Assembly: GCA_009760855.2 (NCBI GenBank)
Contig: WPIO01000142.1
Location: 808,501-872,500 of the forward strand
Direction: 5' to 3'
Source: Cristatella mucedo
Taxonomy: Eukaryota; Bryozoa; Phylactolaemata; Cristatellidae
DNA: 64,000 nucleotides
Below the pieces are notes generated by a model, which made no database searches, was not told the origin of the DNA, and was given only the letters and a program-made list of their open reading frames with translations. Shown here piece by piece: positions 58,730 through 64,000 of the stretch; position 1 is the first letter of the stretch, and each line of letters begins with the position of its first letter. The translations under genes and the position numbers were made by a program.

Positions 58730-59900
58730 AAAGTTCCTAGAAAGAGTTCTAGCTCTCTTGGTCGCTATACAAATGATGTCGTGTTGTTATTATTACTACA
58801 ATTAGTATTATTAGGACTGCAATGCTCGCTGGCTTACCGGCCGGACACTCGGTACCGGGCGGCTCGACCGCCACCAGCTTTGTTTAGTCGTGTTTGCTCT
58901 GCCGCCTACCAACGGATAGCTTGCATTCATCGCAGAAAGAAGCCTTGCGTAGCGCTTCTGATGGCAAGGCAGCGTGTACTAGGGGGGGGGGCGAACGCCG
59001 ACTTTTCCTAAGATTGAAAACCTTCGAGTAAAGCTGTCAGCATCAGCTGAATGTAGGCAGCAGCCATCTAGCGCCTGTTTACTGTCATCGGGAATACAGA
59101 CGACGACGCTCCCAGAGCGCCTTGGCCAAGGACAGCAGCCGCAACCTGTCTGTCTGCTCGGTGAACTGCTGCCGCTTCCCGCACTGCACTGCGAGATTCA
59201 CGCGAGATGCTAATCCTGTGCGGTTCGGTGCCACCGGGCGTCTGCTTCAGCTAGCTTGCGGTCGACGCTGATCGGCGCGTCGTTTAGCTTTATGCGCAGA
59301 GCTTGGTCCGCTTCTTGCGACGCGCCCCCCCCCTCCCACGCGTGCGCGCGAGCTTCTCTTTATAGTCAGCTTTGGTCATTCCCGTCGCTGCGTACGAACG
59401 CTGACAGCCAAATACGACTTGCAAGTAGCTGCCATCGCAGCTGCTGCTCGCCTCGGGAACTGTCCCGTATTTTCGGCGCAACGTCGAGAATGCGTGCGTT
59501 TTACGAGACCTTCTGCAGTTCCAATGCAAAGCTTAACGGAACGTTTCAATATCTAGCCGCTGCTGATTGGCCGAGGGAAAGAGAATCGCAGCCGGTCGCA
59601 CTGTCGGAGTAGCGGCAACGTGTAGCTCTACTGGTTCACCTTTTACCCGAGCGAGGCGTACGGCCCGATGCTCGCTGGGTATGCGTAGACTTACTTGTCG
59701 TCTCTTCTCTGTGGAACCGACCAGTTTTCTGTCCCGCACCAACCGGCGCCGAGACGGCGCTTCCAGCTTCCGGCCCAAACGACTAACATCTCGTTAGCTT
59801 ATCCTAAATCTAGTCGTATTTCCTGATGACCCTACAGCCCTGGTGGGGCCCGGGGGAGGAGGGGATGAAATGTTCGCCTTTGACGACTGAGCCGTGGGCT
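58730..59900. other. Spacer of the inverted repeat, no gene supported
   Basis: It holds a G-run at 58,982-58,991, a C-run near 59,326 and moderate CpG density. The frame at 59,256-59,612 and its minus-strand shadows are unrecognised. Confidence 0.4.
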
Positions 59901-59939
59901 CAAACCCTGAGGTTTATGTAAAGATCCTTATATAGGTAA

Positions 59940-60013
59940 TTAATATAGAGAACTAATAGAGAATAGAGATAGAGAATTAATAGAAATAGAGAATTAAAAG
60001 ATGGGCATTAGAG

Positions 60014-60052
<39 letters not shown>

Positions 60053-60080
60053 TATATATAGATAGATAGATAGATAGATA
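59940..60080 (+). repeat. Degenerate AGAG tract, (TA)n and (GATA)n
   Basis: Loose AGAGAATTAATAG units give way to a TA run (60,018-60,060) and then GATAGATAGATA (60,061-60,080). Confidence 0.92.
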
Positions 60081-60138
60081 TTAATAAATAGGATAGAGAA
60101 GTAATGCTCTTAGAGCACTATATACATGAATATATACA

Positions 60139-60146
60139 TACACACG

Positions 60147-60219
<73 letters not shown>
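60139..60219 (+). repeat. Compound (CA)n-(TA)n microsatellite
   Basis: About 50 bp of CA with CG interruptions are followed by about 28 bp of TA. The two runs are directly joined. Confidence 0.95.
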
Positions 60220-60221
<2 letters not shown>

Positions 60222-60299
60222 GATGCATATGCATATATAAGACATTTGCAAGTCACTCACCTTCGGAGCAGCACGCCCGCTGTATAATAGCAGTAAAAT

Positions 60300-60860
60300 T
60301 ACAGCCGTAGATGCGAGACAGATGCAATGAAGGGCGCCGTCAAAGCCCAACGCGGCAACGCCCACGTCGTTGGAGAGCCGCTACCGGAGCAACCCAAGCT
60401 AGGGCGGCTGAAGCGTCCGCACGGGTGCTCGAATCGCCTGTCAGCGGTCGAACGCCCCAAAGATCTGGCGGTTGCCCAGCAACGATGTGTCCATAGGTAG
60501 CCGCGCGCGCGAAGGCGCTCGCTCTCAGCACAAGCGTCGCCCCGCATCTGTCGTCCTAACCAGGCTCTGCGGTGGTCACTCTCACCCTTCCTGCCTTGGC
60601 CGCCGAACGCCGTCGTCAGGTGACTAATTTGACCCGCGAGCGAACTTTCGCTTCGGTCGTTCGGCCGCGCGTCGAGACGCCAGTTAGTCTCCTCTATCGA
60701 GCCCGACAATGCTTCGTCGCCGGCGCGTCTATGCCTAAAACCAGCTCGAACCGGCTCTGTGCTCGCTAGCGCCAGGGCTCGCTGTCCGCACGCGCCAGGG
60801 CTCGGGCTTCCCAGTTTGCGCAAAAATGCGCACGAGTAAGCGTGTAGCGGCGGCTCACAT
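60300..60860. other. CpG-rich region with overlapping open frames
   Basis: A minus-strand frame of 174 codons (60,299-60,823) is the longest, but plus-strand frames are also open here and the product is Arg/Ala/Gly/Ser-rich without a recognised domain. GC content alone could explain this. Confidence 0.25.
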
Positions 60861-61378
60861 GGTGAGCGCGTGCACGCGGGGTAAATTCTTTTTTACAACT
60901 TTATAGCTACCGTCGGCCGGATTTACAAATCGCAACCCGCGGCGTTCATGGTTCGAAATATGGATCTGCTATCTCCTGTTTGCCTTTTTGGGAAGAAATA
61001 TACCAGTACGTAATGCTTCTTACCTAAATTTGGCAAGAGCGCATCCAAAAGCTGATAGCTCGAGAAGGATGCGGACTCCTCTATTTAGATTTAGATTCGT
61101 GACTTTGGCTAGAACTTTAAGAGCGCACAGCGAGCCCACTTGTTGGTGGCAGGCACTCACGGGTCCTCCGCAGGGCTTGTCCACTCAATTCAAGCACGAA
61201 ATGGCTGCGGGTAAGGGCACCAAAGTCACCGGGCTCTCGCCTTAAGTACGATTCCCAAGCTCGAATTGTTGCAAAATTAATTGTCGGCTTCCGCGTCCGT
61301 ACACAGAAAGGCCAGTGAAAAGAGTTCGTATCAGTTTATCAATCTCAGCCAAAATTCAAAAAATACCGGTGAACGCTC
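60861..61378. other. Spacer, no feature seen
   Basis: No gene or repeat is supported here. Confidence 0.4.
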
Positions 61379-61963
61379 AGAGCCTTGAAATCGTGGCTAC
61401 AGCAACTTGCAAATGCAGCATCCATGTATGCAGGTATACAGGCGTAAGCGAAACTCGGCAGTAACTAAGAGTGATCTTAATTAAATTTCCTTAGCACAGA
61501 GAAATTTATTTCACCGCGATTAAGGGTTACAGGAATTCAACAGCGGCCACAACGTACGCCAACTCCTGTAAGGGCTCAGTGGCCTAGAGCACAGTTCATT
61601 TCTACTGCCAATGCAGCAACTCCCCGCCAAATACAATTCTTTGTCTCTTGTGCTGCCTTGGCCATACATTATAACCTAATCGGTTCCTATCCATTATGAT
61701 TCAGAAGCGGTGCATGAGGAATATCAAGTCATTGTCTTGCCGATTTAGCTCATCGTGGTTTCAGTTTCGAGATATGACTAGGTTCGCTCATTTTGTCTTA
61801 CCAAATGTCCGGGTGTGGGAACGCGAAATCGCTACTTACTCGTTCATTACGTCAGCTTTCTGTCGTTCCTGTTCGCGACGCACGCGAAGAAGTCTGAGAA
61901 GAGTCTGCGTCGGCTTACATAGTCTGGCTTTAAAGGGTCGTAATCGGACATCAGCTTTTTACG
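61379..61963 (-). repeat. Inverted repeat, right arm, inner part
   Basis: This is the reverse complement partner of 57,325-57,913. The homology ends exactly at TTTTTACG/TG, where the LTR-like element begins. A 90-codon plus-strand frame (61,696-61,968) is similar in sequence to the minus-strand frame of the left arm. Confidence 0.88.
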
Positions 61964-62195
61964 TGTAGTTCGATTGCATGCGGGCTGGTACCGCTCCATT
62001 TCTTAACAGCTGGTGGGAGCATCCTCGAGAGGGGCCTGTGCACAGCTGTGGTCAGCTTCTAATGAGGCGTCGACACAGGCCGATAACCCGCTGGTGAACA
62101 GATGGTGGATTCACCATCGGGGTCGGCCAAGTGACAGCCGGCGAGGAGAGGAGACTGGAGTGTGAGAAGGGGGCGAAGGCAGTCATGCGTCTTGC
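61964..62195 (+). repeat. LTR-like direct repeat, left copy
   Basis: It matches the right copy with scattered substitutions (for example CGGGCTGGTACCGCTCC, GGTGAACAGATGGTGGATTC, ACCATCGGGGTCGGCCAA). An AATAAA at about 62,212-62,217 lies just beyond the shared part, so the true LTR may be longer and the right copy truncated. Confidence 0.7.
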
Positions 62196-62399
62196 GGCTC
62201 CGTGCCTTGTGCAATAAACCGTTGGCGTTGTTCATCGGCTGGCTCTCTGATGCGCGAATAAGCTATTTCGTGGGATGGAGCCGATGACGCCCTGTGAGAT
62301 GCCTTGTGCAGCGTCCCTAGGCTTCGATTGCTTCGGAGATTTTGTGGCTGCTGAACTTTGAGAGGGAGATCGAAAAAAGTGGCTACGAATCGAGTGAGT

Positions 62400-63334
62400 G
62401 GCACTTGTTTTTGCCCCTTGCGATGCAAGGCATGTTCACGTTTACTTTCACTTTACGTTTGCCTCGAGGCTCCCGCAGGCAGTTCAGGATGACAATGCCA
62501 AGCTTCGTGAGGCCCTAGCGAGGGCATTCACCTCGCCGGCCAGTAGAGTGCGATTACTGCACGCTGATCGGGTAAAGGCTGTTCGGACTGAGAGGGCCGA
62601 CAGGAGAGACCGGAAGCTGCAGCACCGATCGCCGACTGTGTGCCGGGCAACAGAGGTTTGTCAGGCTGCCATGCCGTGGCGGTAGGCAACGGCTCTCAAA
62701 GCGGTGAGGGTTGATCAGGCTGCGGTGGCGTTCCACGAAGCAACGGCATTGTGGGACGCAACGGTCAGCGGTGCGGCTGAGGCGACAGAGACTGAGACGA
62801 TCCATGAAGAAACGGTGGCGTCTGCGTGGAAGGCGGCGGCTTCAGAGACAGAGTCAGTGGCGTGCGCGACAGAGTCGGCGGCGTCCGCGACAGAGGCATT
62901 GGCCTGCGATGGAGCGAAAGCTATGAAGGTGACGTTGGTCTGCGACCAGCCGGTGGGCTGTGACGTGGCGCAGGCTGGAGTGTGTGCAGACTCTTCGGTC
63001 TGCACAGGACGGCGAGACTGTCCTGGAAGAAGAGTCTGTGCTGGCCGCAGAGACTGTGCAGACCGAAGAGTCTGCACAGGCCGGAGAGTCTATGCAGCTC
63101 AGGGAGTCAGCTCGGGATGGAGAGACTGTGAAGGTTGGAGAGGCTGTACAGGCCGAAGAAGCAGCTGCGCATGTCGGAGACGCGGCGGCAGAACCGGATG
63201 GAGCGACGGCAGCCGAGGTCAGCAAAACGGTGGCTGTGGACGTCAGCTCGGCGACGATGGCCGGTGGCTCACGTTGCCGGTTGGTCTCGAAAGGCCGCGC
63301 ACCAGCACGCCTCCTGCATGCAGCTGTAAGGTAG
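62400..63334 (+). CDS. Acidic repeat-rich reading frames of the LTR element
   Basis: Frames at 62,398-62,685, 62,704-63,399 and 62,960-63,334 together cover most of the interior. The second and third overlap in different frames: the start of one (ETETIHEETVASAWKA) and the end of the other (GETVLEEESVLAAETVQTEE) share an Ala/Glu/Thr-rich style, which suggests one original frame broken by an indel near 62,950-63,000. The DNA here is a loose 15-18-bp minisatellite (GAGACTGTGCAGGCCGAAGA-like). A Gag-like role would fit the position, but no zinc knuckle or capsid motif is visible. Confidence 0.35.
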
Positions 63335-63488
63335 CCAGCCTGCCTGTGGGGTCAGCTGTTGATGTTGGCTGCTATGCCGATACGGCACTGCATGTTTAGT
63401 ATCACATTTGTAGAGGCTTGGCTCGCTCAATGCTGCCCTGTACATTGCAGCTACATGCGTTGGTTCTACAAACTTGTGACCTTACGGT

Positions 63489-63498
63489 CAAGGGGGCG
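63489..63498 (+). other. Polypurine-like tract
   Basis: CAAGGGGGCG directly precedes the TGTAG start of the right LTR-like repeat, where plus-strand priming would begin in an LTR retroelement. Confidence 0.5.
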
Positions 63499-63733
63499 TG
63501 TAGCTTGATTGCATTCGGGCTGGTACCGCTCCTTTCCTCAACAGCTAGTGGGAGCATCCTCGAGTAGGGCCTGTGCACAGCTGTGGTCCGCTTCTAATGA
63601 GGCGTTGACACATGCCGATAACCTGCTGGTGAACAGATGGTGGATTCACCATCGGGGTCGGCCAATGGACAGCCGGAGGCAAGGAGGGGAGACTCGAGTG
63701 GGAGAAGGAGGCGAAGGCAGTCGTGCGTCTTGC
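63499..63733 (+). repeat. LTR-like direct repeat, right copy
   Basis: The match to the left copy ends at GCGTCTTGC. An AT-rich short tandem repeat follows, so the end of this copy looks truncated or replaced. Confidence 0.7.
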
Positions 63734-63772
63734 ATCGTATATCGTATTGCGTATTATCGTATTGCGTCGTAG
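63734..63772 (+). repeat. Short tandem repeat of CGTATT-type units
   Basis: ATCGTATATCGTATTGCG is followed by further TATCGTATTGCG-type units. It separates the LTR-like copy from the outer right inverted-repeat arm. Confidence 0.75.
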
Positions 63773-64000
63773 TCGTGCGCCATACAAACGACAGGCGGTT
63801 ACTGCTGCTATTATACTATTATTATGCTACCGCAGCACTACGACTACGACCCGCCAGATGGCTATCGAAAGCGACGACCCGGAAAGGTGTCGCGAGGATT
63901 TAGCCACGTGACCTCCCGCGGTTTGGCTAGCGGCTCTACGCTCGGCGCGTGCGCATCTGCAGCGCCGCCGCCGCCGCTCGTTCTTGTGGCCAGTTCCGGG
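63773..64000 (-). repeat. Inverted repeat, right arm, outer part
   Basis: This is the reverse complement partner of 56,919-57,110, and is cut by the right window edge. It includes a GCCGCC run near 63,966 that is absent from the left arm. Confidence 0.82.

Larger units (their letters stand above)
61964..63733 (+). mobile_element. Small LTR-flanked element, non-autonomous
   Basis: Two direct repeats of about 232 and 235 bp start with TGTAG and flank about 1.3 kb. A purine-rich CAAGGGGGCG directly precedes the second repeat, as a polypurine tract would. The interior has reading frames rich in Glu, Ala and Thr but no reverse transcriptase, protease or integrase motif. It resembles TRIM or LARD-type elements that depend on enzymes made elsewhere. 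No convincing primer-binding site or clean target duplication was found. Confidence 0.6.

Noticed and set aside
58781-59011. Secreted protein with a leucine-rich signal peptide
   Set aside because: The leucine run comes from a TTATTATTA-type stretch, the frame starts at TTG, and the rest looks compositional.
60299-60823. 174-codon minus-strand gene
   Set aside because: Other frames are equally open in this CpG-rich segment, and the product has no recognisable domain or splice support.

Overview
This window looks like nuclear DNA of a eukaryote, probably a metazoan. Evidence: a 25-kb satellite array, dispersed retroposons with tRNA-type B boxes, long CA/TG and GA/TC microsatellites, CpG-dense patches, exon-like segments with GT/AG borders and an AATAAA signal, and no compact bacterial gene layout. 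I cannot name the species or even the phylum from the sequence alone.

Region 1 (1 to about 24,985) is one head-to-tail satellite array that is cut by the left window edge. It holds 46 recognisable copies of a monomer of about 550 bp, organised in overlapping higher-order registers: a block of about 10 monomers repeated after about 6.4-6.6 kb, a six-monomer block repeated after 4.95 kb, and a three-monomer block repeated after 2.2 kb. Each monomer contains an older internal duplication (offset about 195 bp), and most carry a CACGTG-centred palindrome. Many overlapping short reading frames run through the repeats on both strands; I read them as by-products of a repeat and not as genes. The array ends abruptly near 24,985. 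About 1.3 kb of degenerate sequence follows (25,050-26,340), including a segment that still resembles the monomer and a second pair of repeats with an offset of about 605 bp.

Region 2 (about 26,340 to 49,400) is mostly non-coding, with at least three families of short retroposon-like repeats (a tRNA-derived SINE, a GCATGC-rich element with an ATT tail, and a tRNA-like element with a TTAC tail), a degenerate 62-bp minisatellite and many microsatellites. Only weak, unrecognised reading frames occur here.

Region 3 (about 49,490 to 52,850) is the best candidate for a protein-coding gene. It shows GC-rich plus-strand exon-like segments with plausible splice borders and a polyadenylation signal at 52,828. 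The full model cannot be closed, and I do not recognise the product.

Region 4 (53,000 to 64,000) has a possible LINE relic, a large inverted repeat (arms near 56,919-57,913 and 61,379-64,000) around a CpG-rich and microsatellite-rich spacer, and, in the right arm only, a small LTR-flanked element without visible reverse transcriptase or integrase.

I found no operon, defence locus, CRISPR array, rRNA gene or intact tRNA gene. The most interesting material is structural: the layered evolution of the satellite, its conserved dyad, retroposons that share a 3' tail, and the arm-specific LTR element.
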